NCBI GenBank assembly: GCA_938012815.1
Contig: CALLVV010000045.1
Span: 1-55,504 of the forward strand
Length of the DNA stretch: 55,504 nucleotides
Reading direction: 5' to 3'
Source: an uncultured Propionibacteriaceae bacterium
GTDB lineage: Bacteria; Actinomycetota; Actinomycetes; Propionibacteriales; Propionibacteriaceae
Each line of letters begins with the position of its first letter. Within the stretch, counting starts at the first letter, position 1. Below, piece by piece: positions 23,498 through 31,607 of this stretch. The notes beneath the pieces are model-generated. The model did not search any database and was not told the DNA's origin. It was given only the letters and a program-made list of their open reading frames with translations. The position numbers and the translations under genes are program-made.

Positions 23498-24105
23498 GCA
23501 CCGCGGTCCTGATCGGTTTCCTCGTCGCCGCGGCCGTCCTGGCGTGGTGGGCCCCACCGCCCCTGAGCAGACTGGAACCCCGGTCATCTCCGCTGCCCGG
23601 CTGGGTGGGGAAGGCGTGGGGTTGGGCGGCGAAACGGTGGAGTGGTCGCAGGAAGGTGGACCGCGCCGTGGTGCGGGAACTCCCCGAAACCCTCGACCTG
23701 TTGGCCGTCTGCCTGGAGGCCGGAGCCCCCATGCCCAACGCCATCGCCACGGTGGCTGCGGTCAGCCAACCCGCCACGGCCGCGATCCTGCACGGGATCG
23801 ACGCGCAACTGCAGGTCGGCAGGGATCCGCAGGACGCCTGGGGCAGCCTCGCCGACCACCCCGACTGGGGGCCACCGGCCCGCGACGCAGCCCGCTCGGC
23901 CCGCTCCGGAACCAGCCTGGTGGAGTGCCTCCGCGTCCACGCCGACGAGGCGCGCCGCCGCCGTCGCGAACAGGAGACCAAACGGGCCAGGTCGGTGGGG
24001 GTGAAATCGGTGCAGCCGCTTGCGTTGTGTTTCCTGCCCGCCTTCGTACTCATCGGGGTGGTGCCGCTGGTGGCGTCGCTGCTCGGCACCTTCACGGGCC
24101 GCTGA
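23494..24105 (+). CDS. tadC: Tad pilus inner-membrane protein TadC-like (T2SS F family)
   Basis: 203 residues. An N-terminal helix (VLIGFLVAAAVLAWWAP), the F-family core (ELPETLDLLAVCLEAGAPMP, ARSARSGTSLVECLRVHADE) and a C-terminal helix (ALCFLPAFVLIGVVPLVASL). It overlaps tadB by four bases (ATGA) and ends the ssd-tadA-tadB-tadC operon. The pilin-type genes of the system are encoded convergently 2.5-3.7 kb away (26659-27769); a prepilin peptidase and an outer component are not seen in the window. Confidence 0.87.
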   Translation: MSTAVLIGFLVAAAVLAWWAPPPLSRLEPRSSPLPGWVGKAWGWAAKRWSGRRKVDRAVVRELPETLDLLAVCLEAGAPMPNAIATVAAVSQPATAAILHGIDAQLQVGRDPQDAWGSLADHPDWGPPARDAARSARSGTSLVECLRVHADEARRRRREQETKRARSVGVKSVQPLALCFLPAFVLIGVVPLVASLLGTFTGR

Positions 24106-24143
24106 ATCCGAAAGCCCGGAACCGGCTGGGTCCCCTCCTCGAC

Positions 24144-24288
24144 GCTGGTTGAGCCGGCCTGCTCGCTCTGCGAGTTGGCTGTGTCGAAACCATGGTGACC
24201 TTGTTCGGGGATTTGTGGTCAGGTTTGTTTTTCGGGTGCCGGTGGTGTCGACTTGGGCTGCTCCTTCGTCGCGGCCGGCTCAACCGGC
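24144..24288. mobile_element. 145-bp MITE-like element of the GGTTGAGCC family
   Basis: Terminal inverted repeats GCTGGTTGAGCCGGCC (24144-24159) and GGCCGGCTCAACCGGC (24273-24288), 15 of 16 positions complementary, flank a core without coding capacity. The right half recurs at 18931-18973 and isolated ends occur at 9786-9799 and 12017-12049. This looks like a small non-autonomous mobile or REP-like element; no target-site duplication is obvious. Confidence 0.65.
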
Positions 24289-24342
24289 TTCATGAAATGG
24301 GTCCGGCCCGATCAGCTGGCGAGGGGTGGCAGAGTTGGGCGG

Positions 24343-26574
24343 GTGAACTGGGAGTGGGTGACCGGGGCCGAGGAGGCGGTGGTGGTGCGCCGCCGGCCTG
24401 CTTCCCCGGGGGCGTGGGCCGACTGGCCCGGTTGGCTCGATGCGGAACTCGTCGACGGGTTCCGGGCCGTGGGCATCGACCGGCCTTGGCGGCACCAGGT
24501 GGAGTTCGCGGAGCTGGCCCGCGCGGGTGGGCACGCCGCGATCTGCACCCCCACCGGTTCCGGGAAGTCGCTGGCCTACCTGATGCCGGTGCTCGCCGCG
24601 CTGCGGGAACCCAGGGCGGGCCGCGGCAGGGGATTCGCGCTGCGACGCCCCACCGCGCTGTACCTGGCGCCCACCAAGGCCCTGGCCCACGACCAGGCCC
24701 GGGTGGCCGGGGCCCTGGCCCCGGGCTCGGTGCGGATCGGTGCCCTCGACGGCGACTCCGACGAGGCCGAGCGGCGATTCGCCCGCGAACACGCCAACCT
24801 GGTGCTCACCAACCCTGACATGCTGCACTTCTCCGTGCTGCCGAACCATCGTCGCTGGTCGGCGCTGCTGGGCGGGCTGCGCTACGTCATCATCGACGAA
24901 GCCCACCGCTACCAGGGGGTCTTCGGGGCGCACGTCGCGCAGGTGTTGCGGCGGCTGCGACGCCTCGCCGCCGCTCACGGCGCCGAACCGACCGTCCTGC
25001 TCAGCTCCGCCACCGCACCGAACGCCGCCGACTTCGGGGGCGCCCTGATCGGTGAGGAACGGGTGGACGTTGTCGCCGACTCGACCGCCCCGGCCGCCGC
25101 CCGCACCGTCGTGCTGTGGCAACCCTCGACCAGTCTCGCCCGCGACACCTCCCGGCTGCTGGCGGGCCTGGCCGACGACGCCACCCAGACCCTCGCCTTC
25201 GTCGCGTCCCGTGCCGGGGCGGAACTGACCAGCCTGGAGGCCGCGGAACTGGCCGCCGAACCGGGACGGATCGCGTCCTACCGTGGCGGCTACCTGGCCA
25301 TGGAACGCCGCGACCTGGAGGCAGCTCTGCACATCGGGGAGATCCTCGGGCTGGCCACCACGAACGCGCTGGAGCTCGGCATCGACGTCTCCGGCATCGA
25401 CGCGGTGCTCGTGTCCGGGTTCCCCGGGAAACTGTCGGCTTTCTGGCAGCAGGCCGGACGGGCGGGCCGCGCGGGCAAGGAGGCGCTGGTGGTGCTGCTG
25501 GCCCGCGAGAACCCCCTCGACGCCTACCTGCTGCAACATCCCGAACTGATCTTCGACGCCCCCGTCGAGGCCGCGATCTGCCACCCGCAGAACCCGCACG
25601 TCCTCGGCCCACACCTGGCCGCCGCCGCGCAGGAACACCCGTTGACGGTCGCCGACGAACGCTGGTTCGGACCCACCGCCCTGCCGCTGGCAGCACACCT
25701 CGCCGCCGGAAAAGTGCTGCGGGACCGCGGCGGAACGTGGTACTGGACCCGTCCCGACCGCGCCGTCGACCACATCAACCTGCGGTCCACCACCCCTCGG
25801 CCCGTGGAGATCATCGAACGCTCCACCGGGCAGGTGATCGGGGTGGTGGATCCGGCAGCCGCCGACCGCACCGTCCACCGGGGCGCCGTCTACCTCCACC
25901 AGGGACGCTCGTTCGTGGTGACCGAACTGGACGTTGAGGAGCACCGCGCCATGGTGGTGGCGGCCCACAACCCCTGGTACACCCAGGCTGAATCCGCCCA
26001 GGACATCGCGGTGCTGCGGGAGCAGCGGTCGCGACCACTCGGCTCGACAACCCTGCACTTCGGTGACGTGCGGCTCAGCTGGCAGGTCACCGGATATCTG
26101 CGCCGCGACGAAACCACCCACGAGGTGCTCGACTCCACCCCGCTCGACTGCCCGGAACACACCCTCACCACGCAGGCGGTGTGGTGGAGCGTCCCGGAGG
26201 CGCTGGAGCGGGAACTGGGCTGGGGTTCGCTGCGGCTCGGGGCCGCCGCGCACGCCGCCGAACACACCTCCATCGGGTTGCTGCCGGCCTTCGCGCCCTG
26301 CGACCGCTGGGACATCGGCGGGGTCTCCACGGCCCGCCACCCGGACACCGGATTGGCGACGGTGTTCGTCCACGACGGTCTGCCCGGTGGGGCGGGTTTC
26401 GCCGCCCGAGCCCACGAGGTGGCCGAGCAGTGGTGGGCGGCGACCTTGGAACGGCTGCGCACCTGCCGTTGCGAATCGGGCTGCCCGGCCTGCGTCGTGT
26501 CCCCGAAATGCGGCAACGCCAACCAGGTCCTCGACAAGACGGCGGCCACCGAACTGTTGCGCCGGATCCTCTGA
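24343..26574 (+). CDS. DEAD/DEAH helicase with DUF1998 domain (MrfA/Hrq1-like)
   Basis: 743 residues. Superfamily 2 helicase: Q-region WRHQVEFAELA, Walker A TPTGSGKSLA (about 69-78), DEAH box VIIDEAHRYQG, motif III LLSSATAPN and motif VI QQAGRAGRAG. The C-terminal DUF1998 region ends in a four-cysteine cluster (CRCESGCPACVVSPKCG). This architecture is that of Hrq1/MrfA (YprA), 3'-5' helicases linked to repair of mitomycin-type crosslinks. The start is the GTG at 24343, just after the MITE-like element; upstream in-frame codons lie inside that element. The gene lies between the two halves of the Tad locus, an arrangement also seen in mycobacteria (inference from memory). Confidence 0.88.
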   Translation: MNWEWVTGAEEAVVVRRRPASPGAWADWPGWLDAELVDGFRAVGIDRPWRHQVEFAELARAGGHAAICTPTGSGKSLAYLMPVLAALREPRAGRGRGFALRRPTALYLAPTKALAHDQARVAGALAPGSVRIGALDGDSDEAERRFAREHANLVLTNPDMLHFSVLPNHRRWSALLGGLRYVIIDEAHRYQGVFGAHVAQVLRRLRRLAAAHGAEPTVLLSSATAPNAADFGGALIGEERVDVVADSTAPAAARTVVLWQPSTSLARDTSRLLAGLADDATQTLAFVASRAGAELTSLEAAELAAEPGRIASYRGGYLAMERRDLEAALHIGEILGLATTNALELGIDVSGIDAVLVSGFPGKLSAFWQQAGRAGRAGKEALVVLLARENPLDAYLLQHPELIFDAPVEAAICHPQNPHVLGPHLAAAAQEHPLTVADERWFGPTALPLAAHLAAGKVLRDRGGTWYWTRPDRAVDHINLRSTTPRPVEIIERSTGQVIGVVDPAAADRTVHRGAVYLHQGRSFVVTELDVEEHRAMVVAAHNPWYTQAESAQDIAVLREQRSRPLGSTTLHFGDVRLSWQVTGYLRRDETTHEVLDSTPLDCPEHTLTTQAVWWSVPEALERELGWGSLRLGAAAHAAEHTSIGLLPAFAPCDRWDIGGVSTARHPDTGLATVFVHDGLPGGAGFAARAHEVAEQWWAATLERLRTCRCESGCPACVVSPKCGNANQVLDKTAATELLRRIL

Positions 26575-26658
26575 GACTTCGGTGGGCCGGGCGAATCGAC
26601 CGGTTCCGGGGACAGCACCCGTCCGTGGAACCCCGGATGGTTTTCACACCGTCTCCTT

Positions 26659-27048
26659 TCACACCGTCCCCGCCGTGGCGTTTCGCTCCACGTCGGCGGG
26701 GTTGAAACCGCGGCCCTCCAGCAGCGGCAGGGCCACCGTCACCTCGACCACGAACCGGGGACGCTGCCCCCGCACCTCGCAGCCGGTGAGGCGCCCACCG
26801 TTCTCGGACGCCACCTTCGAGGCCTCGGCGCAGGCGTCGCCGCCATCCGCCTCGGCCGCTGCGGCGGCCAGGGCTGTCAGGTCGGCCGCGTCCTGGGCCT
26901 TCTCCGCGCGGGCCAGCCAACTGGCGATCAACGCAGCGGTGGCCGCGACCAACACCAGCCCCAGGCAGATTCCCGCGACCAGCACCGTCCCCACCCCCCG
27001 CTCGTCGTCGCGGATCCGGGAACGCTCCGGGTCTCCCGTGGTGCTCAT
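26659..27048 (-). CDS. Rv3654c-type TadE-like protein
   Basis: 129 residues. A short N-terminal basic segment ending RDDERG is followed by a membrane helix VGTVLVAGICLGLVLVAAT. A class III signal peptide cut after Gly (G-VGTVL) is possible, but the usual Glu at +5 is missing, as in Rv3654c-type proteins. Next comes AEKAQDAADLTALAAAAAE, a heptad-like region typical of the 'helicase/secretion neighbourhood' TadE-like family. The periplasmic domain has two cysteines (about C74 and C90). The ATG overlaps the stop of the upstream TadE-like gene (ATGA). Probably a minor pseudopilin. Confidence 0.8.
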   Translation of the reverse strand: MSTTGDPERSRIRDDERGVGTVLVAGICLGLVLVAATAALIASWLARAEKAQDAADLTALAAAAAEADGGDACAEASKVASENGGRLTGCEVRGQRPRFVVEVTVALPLLEGRGFNPADVERNATAGTV

Positions 27049-27539
27049 GGCCCGACCCCCGGTTCCCAGTGGGCCCAGGCGGTGGCCTCGAGTGGAATGG
27101 CACCGAGGTTGAGGATGGGGACCTCCATGCGGGTCGTCACCCGCACTCCCGTCTCGACGCGTTCGATCTCGATGCGCGCCCGCTCGGGTGCCTTCTCCTT
27201 GGTTTTCTCTGCCAGCGCGTCGTCGCCCCGGGACAGGTGCTTGGCCAGCTCCGAGCTGACTGTCTGGATGCCCGACTGGGCCACCCCCAGCAGCACAAGA
27301 CCGACCAGGGCCGACACCAGCGTCACCAGGGTGACCAGCCCGATGGCGAACTCCACCGTCACCATGCCCCGCTGCCCACGGCGGGCCCTGCGACGCCCGA
27401 ACCAGCCGACGTGGCCGGCTCTCCTGCGGCGGGGCGCCGGAGAAACCGGGTGGCCAGTGACGGCCGTCGATGCTTTCTCATCCCACGCCCCCGGCTCCTC
27501 CACCCGGAGGCGTGGGGCGGGTGCATCCGCCCCACGCAT
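27045..27539 (-). CDS. TadE-like minor pilin
   Basis: The conserved core starts RGMVTVEFAIGLVTLVTL, a class III pilin signal with cleavage expected at G-MVTVE and Glu at +5, followed by about 85 residues of exported domain. The cleaved leader must include the Gly, so the ATG at 27365 (the M of MVTVE) cannot be the start. The best upstream candidate is the ATG at 27539, five nt after the Flp stop, giving a basic leader of about 57 residues rich in Arg. Codon third positions there remain mostly G or C, which supports coding. The 3' end overlaps the next gene. Confidence 0.75.
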   Translation of the reverse strand: MRGADAPAPRLRVEEPGAWDEKASTAVTGHPVSPAPRRRRAGHVGWFGRRRARRGQRGMVTVEFAIGLVTLVTLVSALVGLVLLGVAQSGIQTVSSELAKHLSRGDDALAEKTKEKAPERARIEIERVETGVRVTTRMEVPILNLGAIPLEATAWAHWEPGVGP

Positions 27540-27544
27540 GCCGG

Positions 27545-27769
27545 TCAGCTGTCCTGCTGGGCGACGTTCGCGAAAATATCGGTGACCCACTTCATGAGCA
27601 TGTCGAAAAACGAATTGTCGTGGAAGACGCGGATCAGCAACATTGCTGCGGCCGCGGCGCCCAACAGGCCGATGGCGTACTCGACGGTGGTGAGTCCCCG
27701 TTCGGCGAAACGACGCGAGAGCGGCTTCTTCTTCTCGACGCGGGCGATGCTCTTGGCGGACTCGGACAT
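27545..27769 (-). CDS. Flp-type pilin, DUF4244 family
   Basis: 74 residues. A leader of about 24 basic residues (KKKPLSRRFAERG) precedes the pilin signal G-LTTVEYAIGLLGAAAAAMLL with Glu at +5. A short tail (FFDMLMKWVTDIFANVAQQ) follows. This is the major Flp-like pilin of actinobacterial Tad systems (DUF4244). The ATG at 27769 follows AAAGGGGAAG; a GTG at 27784 is in frame. First gene of the minus-strand pilin operon. Its upstream region carries a small hairpin (27790-27812) and three 21-bp-phased GACAACACC repeats. Confidence 0.88.
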   Translation of the reverse strand: MSESAKSIARVEKKKPLSRRFAERGLTTVEYAIGLLGAAAAAMLLIRVFHDNSFFDMLMKWVTDIFANVAQQDS

Positions 27770-27865
27770 GGCTTCCCCTTTCACGTGCCCACCGGACGCC
27801 TTTCATCCGGTGACACTTTCACCATGGGAAGCAGGACCCGTGGGGATTCTCTTTTCCACACCCCG

Positions 27866-27897
27866 CCGGTTGGGCGACAACACCGCCGCCCAACCGG
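27866..27897. terminator. Hairpin after the cobalamin operon
   Basis: CCGGTTGGGCG (27866-27876) and CGCCCAACCGG (27887-27897) form an 11-bp stem with a 10-nt loop, 64 nt beyond the cbiX-sirC stop on the minus strand. It overlaps the direct repeats of the pilin promoter region. Confidence 0.6.
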
Positions 27898-27926
27898 ACA
27901 ACACCTCAGGTTCCCGCGACAACACC
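27876..27926. repeat. Three GACAACACC direct repeats phased at 21 bp
   Basis: GACAACACC starts at 27876, 27897 and 27918, exactly 21 bp apart (two helical turns), 107-156 nt upstream of the Flp pilin start. Such phasing places protein sites on one face of the DNA. Confidence 0.6.
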
Positions 27927-27960
27927 TCGCCCGGGTGGGGTGGCCTCGAGCGTGGCTGGG

Positions 27961-29187
27961 TCAGTCCTGCAGGACCTGCAGCAGTTCGTCGCGGATCCGC
28001 ACCGAGCGACGCGGGTTGCGGTCGCCGATCACAGCCACCGTCAGGCCGCCGGCGGAGGCGGTCGTCGGGGTCGTCGCGGTGCCGCCCAGCGCATCATCGG
28101 CCCGGCAGCAGAACGTGTGGCGGCGCTCCGCCTCGGCCGCGATCATCGCGTTGACGTTCGGGTCGTTGCTGGCGGCCAGGACGTACCAGGCCTCTCCGAC
28201 GTCCTCCGCCTTGGCGGTGCGCCGCTCGACGGTGATCGCGCCGCTCGCCGCGAGCCGGCCGACGGCGATCCCGAGGTTCGGCGCGACGACCCGAACCTTC
28301 GCCCCCGCGTCGAGCAGCCGGGGGATGCGCCGCGCCGCAACGGCCCCGCCGCCAACGACCAGGACATCGCGGTCCTTCAACACGAGATTCGACATGAACC
28401 CGGGGGCGCCTTCGCCGAAGCCCTCGGCGTCGAGCTCCGCGAGATAGCGGTCGACGACCAGCTGGGCCAGCTCGTCGCAGTCACCGATGACCTCGGCGAC
28501 CCGCACCTCGACGTCCGGGTTGTTCTCGCGCCAGGCGGCTACCTGCTCCAGGTTCCAGGTCCGCAGCTTGCCCGGGAACAGGAAGTGCGGGGCGACGACG
28601 ATCTGTTTCGTACCGGTGGCCTTCGCGTGGTTCAGCGCCTCCGGTACCGACGGCCGCGACACCTGGATGAACGCCGGGTGGATGCTGCGGAGCCCCGTCT
28701 CCTCCATGAGGGCCCGGGCCAAGCGGTAGCGCTCCGCGTTCGACTCGGTGACGGGGGAGCCGCGACCCACCAGGACGCACGCCGTGTCCTGGGGACGCCA
28801 CTCGCCGAGCGCCTCGACGACACGGTTGCGCACCGCCGAATCCAGCAGCGGACTGCCCAGAAGCGCCGCCGAGTACGCGACCCTGGCCTCGCCGCGTCCC
28901 TCGTCAATGGCCTCCGGGATGTCGATCCGCACGTGCCCGCCGGTCGCGAGCATCAGCGGCACGACGACGGCATCCGTCTCGCCCTTCGGTTCGAGACCCT
29001 CCAGGGCCTCGGCCACGGCCTCGGGGATGCTCGGCTCCGTCAACTCGACGAAACCCATCGTCAGTCTCGTGTCCGGCAGTTTCGCCCGGACGCGCTCCGC
29101 GAGCGCACGGCACACGGCCACGCCCTCCGGGTCACGGGTGCCGTGCGCCGCGATGACGAGTGGCACGGTGGTCAGCTCCTTGAGCAT
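27961..29187 (-). CDS. cbiX-sirC: CbiX cobaltochelatase fused to precorrin-2 dehydrogenase
   Basis: 408 residues. The N-terminal 250 form a long CbiX (VPLVIAAHGTRDPEG, ATGGHVRIDIP, second half with VVAPHFLFPGKLRTWN), which inserts Co2+ into sirohydrochlorin. From about residue 262 a Met8/CysG-N-type Rossmann domain follows (LVVGGGAVAARRIPRLLDAG, ASNDPNVNAMIAAEAE), which oxidises precorrin-2 to sirohydrochlorin. The two steps are consecutive, so the fusion makes chemical sense. AAGGAGG precedes the ATG at 29187, whose first base overlaps the cbiEGH stop. Last gene of the riboswitch-controlled operon. Confidence 0.9.
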   Translation of the reverse strand: MLKELTTVPLVIAAHGTRDPEGVAVCRALAERVRAKLPDTRLTMGFVELTEPSIPEAVAEALEGLEPKGETDAVVVPLMLATGGHVRIDIPEAIDEGRGEARVAYSAALLGSPLLDSAVRNRVVEALGEWRPQDTACVLVGRGSPVTESNAERYRLARALMEETGLRSIHPAFIQVSRPSVPEALNHAKATGTKQIVVAPHFLFPGKLRTWNLEQVAAWRENNPDVEVRVAEVIGDCDELAQLVVDRYLAELDAEGFGEGAPGFMSNLVLKDRDVLVVGGGAVAARRIPRLLDAGAKVRVVAPNLGIAVGRLAASGAITVERRTAKAEDVGEAWYVLAASNDPNVNAMIAAEAERRHTFCCRADDALGGTATTPTTASAGGLTVAVIGDRNPRRSVRIRDELLQVLQD

Positions 29188-31607
29188 CAGCAGTTTCCTC
29201 CTTGAATCTTGCCCATCCACTGGTAGTCACGCGGTGTGACGATGGCTGTTTCACCGACTCCCGTCGCCACCGGTTTGGTGGTCGACGAACCGACGATGAC
29301 GATGGTGTGCATGTCAGCCCATTCGGGGTTGAACTCACTGATCGGCGCCCACCTGATGCGCTGCTTCGGCCGGAACGCCTCGTAGACGGCCATCACCGGC
29401 ACGTCGGCGGGTCGGTGCGCCCCCAGGATCTCCAGCGCCCGGGGCAGGTGGGCGACGCGTTTGCGGGAGCGGGGGTTGTACAGCACCGTCACGAAGTCAC
29501 CCTCCGCGGCGGCCCGGAGCCGGCGCTCGATGTCCTCCCACGACGTGTGGAGGTCGGACAGGGAGATCGTGACGTGGTCGTGGCCGAGCGGCGCACCCAG
29601 CAGGGCGGATGCGGCCAGCTCCGCCGTGACGCCCGGGATGACTTGGACGTCGATGCCCTCGGTGCCGATTTCCAGCGTGGGGGAGGCCATCGCGTAGATC
29701 GCGGGGTCGCCGGAGCACACGAACGCCACGGGATGGCCCTCGCGTGCCTTCTGGATCGCGAACGCCGTCCGCTGCTCCTCGGTGCCCATCTTCGTGGCAT
29801 GGGTCTCGGCGTGGGGGTTGACCAGGTCACGGATCTGCCGCACGTACGGGATGTAGCCGACCACGTAGCGGGCGGTCTCGATCGCCTGCTTCGCCATCGG
29901 GGTCAGCAGGTCGCGGTGCCCGGGGCCGAGACCGACCACCCGCAACTCGCCGCGCGCCGGAACCCGGCCGATCGCGCACGTCGCGTCCGGGCACTTCGTC
30001 TTCGGCACGATCAGCTCGGCGCCGCGGCGGATGACGGAGGCCTCGGAGACGCTCGGCGTTCCCACCTCGGAGGCGACGACCTCCGAGGGGGTCGGCACCT
30101 CGATGCCCGCCAGCTCGGCGGCCTCGTAGCACACGAACGGTATGCCCAGGTGTTTGGCGAGGCGGATCAGGCCGCCCTCACGCGCCTTGGCGTCGACGCT
30201 GGTCAGTGCCGCGACCGAGTGGATCGTCAGGCCCGCGGATGCGAGGGTCGCCTCCAGGTGGGCGCGCAGGACCTTCTCCGAGGTGCCGCGGTTGCAACCC
30301 ATGCCCACCACCAGCGAGCGGGGATGCAGGACGACCCGCGGCAGCCCGGCGGCCGGCAACTGCGAGGCGTCGCGGTCGGTGACGAGAATCTCCGCGACCG
30401 GCGAGGCCGCGTCCTCGGCGACGTTGGCCGGCAGCGGCGGCATCGGCCACGGCTGCTCCCGCACCAGCCGCACGGGACGGCCATCGAGCATCGCGCTGGT
30501 CACGCTCGCGACATCGCCGCTGTGGGCCCAGCCGAGGGTGTCGAGAGCGGGGATGCCGAGGGAGTCGGTGGCGGTTGTGAGCACCGCGGTGGCCCCGAGG
30601 GCCTCCGACAACTTCTCGGCCAGCTCGTTCGCGCCGCCGACGTGCCCGCCCAGCAGGGGCACGACGAAATGCCCGCCCTGGTCGATGACGACGACACCCG
30701 GGTCGGTTTTCTTCGAATCCAGTAGCGGCGCGAGGATGCGGGTGGTGGCGCCGATCGCCAGGTGCGAGACGACCAGGTCGCATTCGTCGAAGGCCTGGCG
30801 CAGCACCTCGGTGGCGGGCCCGTCGTAGATGCGGGTTCCGCCGAGCAGCTCGTCGATCTGGGCGGCGCGGGCGCGGGCGGCCTCGGAGGAGACGACCTGC
30901 CCGACCGTCAGCTCGGCCAGCGCATTCGCGGTCAGCCGCTCCACCGCGACCTCGGGGACGGCGACGCGGCGGGGCGCGGTGGTGTCGACGGCCGTCTCGT
31001 CCCATTCGGCGTCGGGGTGGTGCTCCAGGACGAGCACGACGTTCGGGTTCCGGACGTCCTCGACCGCGGCCAGCTGTTCACCGGTCATGATCCGGACGCG
31101 TTCGTCGTCCTCGCCGAGGCGCTCGGCCAGGACGAAGGTCCGGTCGAGACCGGCCAGGGGGTCGGTCAGCTGCGAGAGGGGTTCGCGTGGGTCGGTCATG
31201 ACCGCGACCTTCGCGTAGCGGCGCGCCGCGGTGATGGCGGCGTCGATGGGGCGGCCGTGCGCGGAGACCGTGATGGCGTCGTCCCAGGGCAGTCCGACGC
31301 GGGCGAACGCCTCGGCCACCGACGAGGCGCGCGTGACGACCTTCGGACGCAACCCGATCGACCGCAGCTTGCGGACGACACCGAACCACAGCGGGTCGCC
31401 GGAGGCGAGGATCACGACATCGGTGTCCTCGGGCAGCTGCCGGATCTTCTCGACGGCGGGGGTGAGGCCACCCAGGACGATTCGCTTGTCCTCGGGGACG
31501 GCCAGCTCATCGAGGTGGCGGCGTCCGCCGACCACCACCGCCGCGGCGGCGACGGCGCGGCGCAGCTCCTCGCTGGGGGCGCCGAGATGCCCGTGGACCG
31601 TGATCAT
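29187..31607 (-). CDS. cbiEGH: CbiE-CbiG-CbiH trifunctional cobalamin protein
   Basis: 806 residues in three modules. Residues 1-205: CbiE, the precorrin-6B/7 C5-methyltransferase (VVVGGRRHLDEL, VVILASGDPLWFG). Residues about 220-545: CbiG, the cobalt-precorrin-5A hydrolase that opens the lactone (SHLAIGATTRILAPL, GGHVGGANELAEKL, VVGMGCNRGTS). Residues about 553-806: CbiH/CobJ, the C17-methyltransferase (VVGLGPGHRDLLTP, CSGDPAIYAMASP, VLYNPRSRKR). I recall the same three-way fusion being described for Propionibacterium freudenreichii. No CbiT (C15) partner is fused or present. ATG 31607 overlaps the cbiF stop; GGAGA lies upstream. Confidence 0.92.
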   Translation of the reverse strand: MITVHGHLGAPSEELRRAVAAAAVVVGGRRHLDELAVPEDKRIVLGGLTPAVEKIRQLPEDTDVVILASGDPLWFGVVRKLRSIGLRPKVVTRASSVAEAFARVGLPWDDAITVSAHGRPIDAAITAARRYAKVAVMTDPREPLSQLTDPLAGLDRTFVLAERLGEDDERVRIMTGEQLAAVEDVRNPNVVLVLEHHPDAEWDETAVDTTAPRRVAVPEVAVERLTANALAELTVGQVVSSEAARARAAQIDELLGGTRIYDGPATEVLRQAFDECDLVVSHLAIGATTRILAPLLDSKKTDPGVVVIDQGGHFVVPLLGGHVGGANELAEKLSEALGATAVLTTATDSLGIPALDTLGWAHSGDVASVTSAMLDGRPVRLVREQPWPMPPLPANVAEDAASPVAEILVTDRDASQLPAAGLPRVVLHPRSLVVGMGCNRGTSEKVLRAHLEATLASAGLTIHSVAALTSVDAKAREGGLIRLAKHLGIPFVCYEAAELAGIEVPTPSEVVASEVGTPSVSEASVIRRGAELIVPKTKCPDATCAIGRVPARGELRVVGLGPGHRDLLTPMAKQAIETARYVVGYIPYVRQIRDLVNPHAETHATKMGTEEQRTAFAIQKAREGHPVAFVCSGDPAIYAMASPTLEIGTEGIDVQVIPGVTAELAASALLGAPLGHDHVTISLSDLHTSWEDIERRLRAAAEGDFVTVLYNPRSRKRVAHLPRALEILGAHRPADVPVMAVYEAFRPKQRIRWAPISEFNPEWADMHTIVIVGSSTTKPVATGVGETAIVTPRDYQWMGKIQGGNC

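Noticed and set aside
24280..26415. A 711-codon minus-strand frame
   Set aside because: Antisense of the helicase gene, which has all helicase motifs; no family features in the antisense frame.
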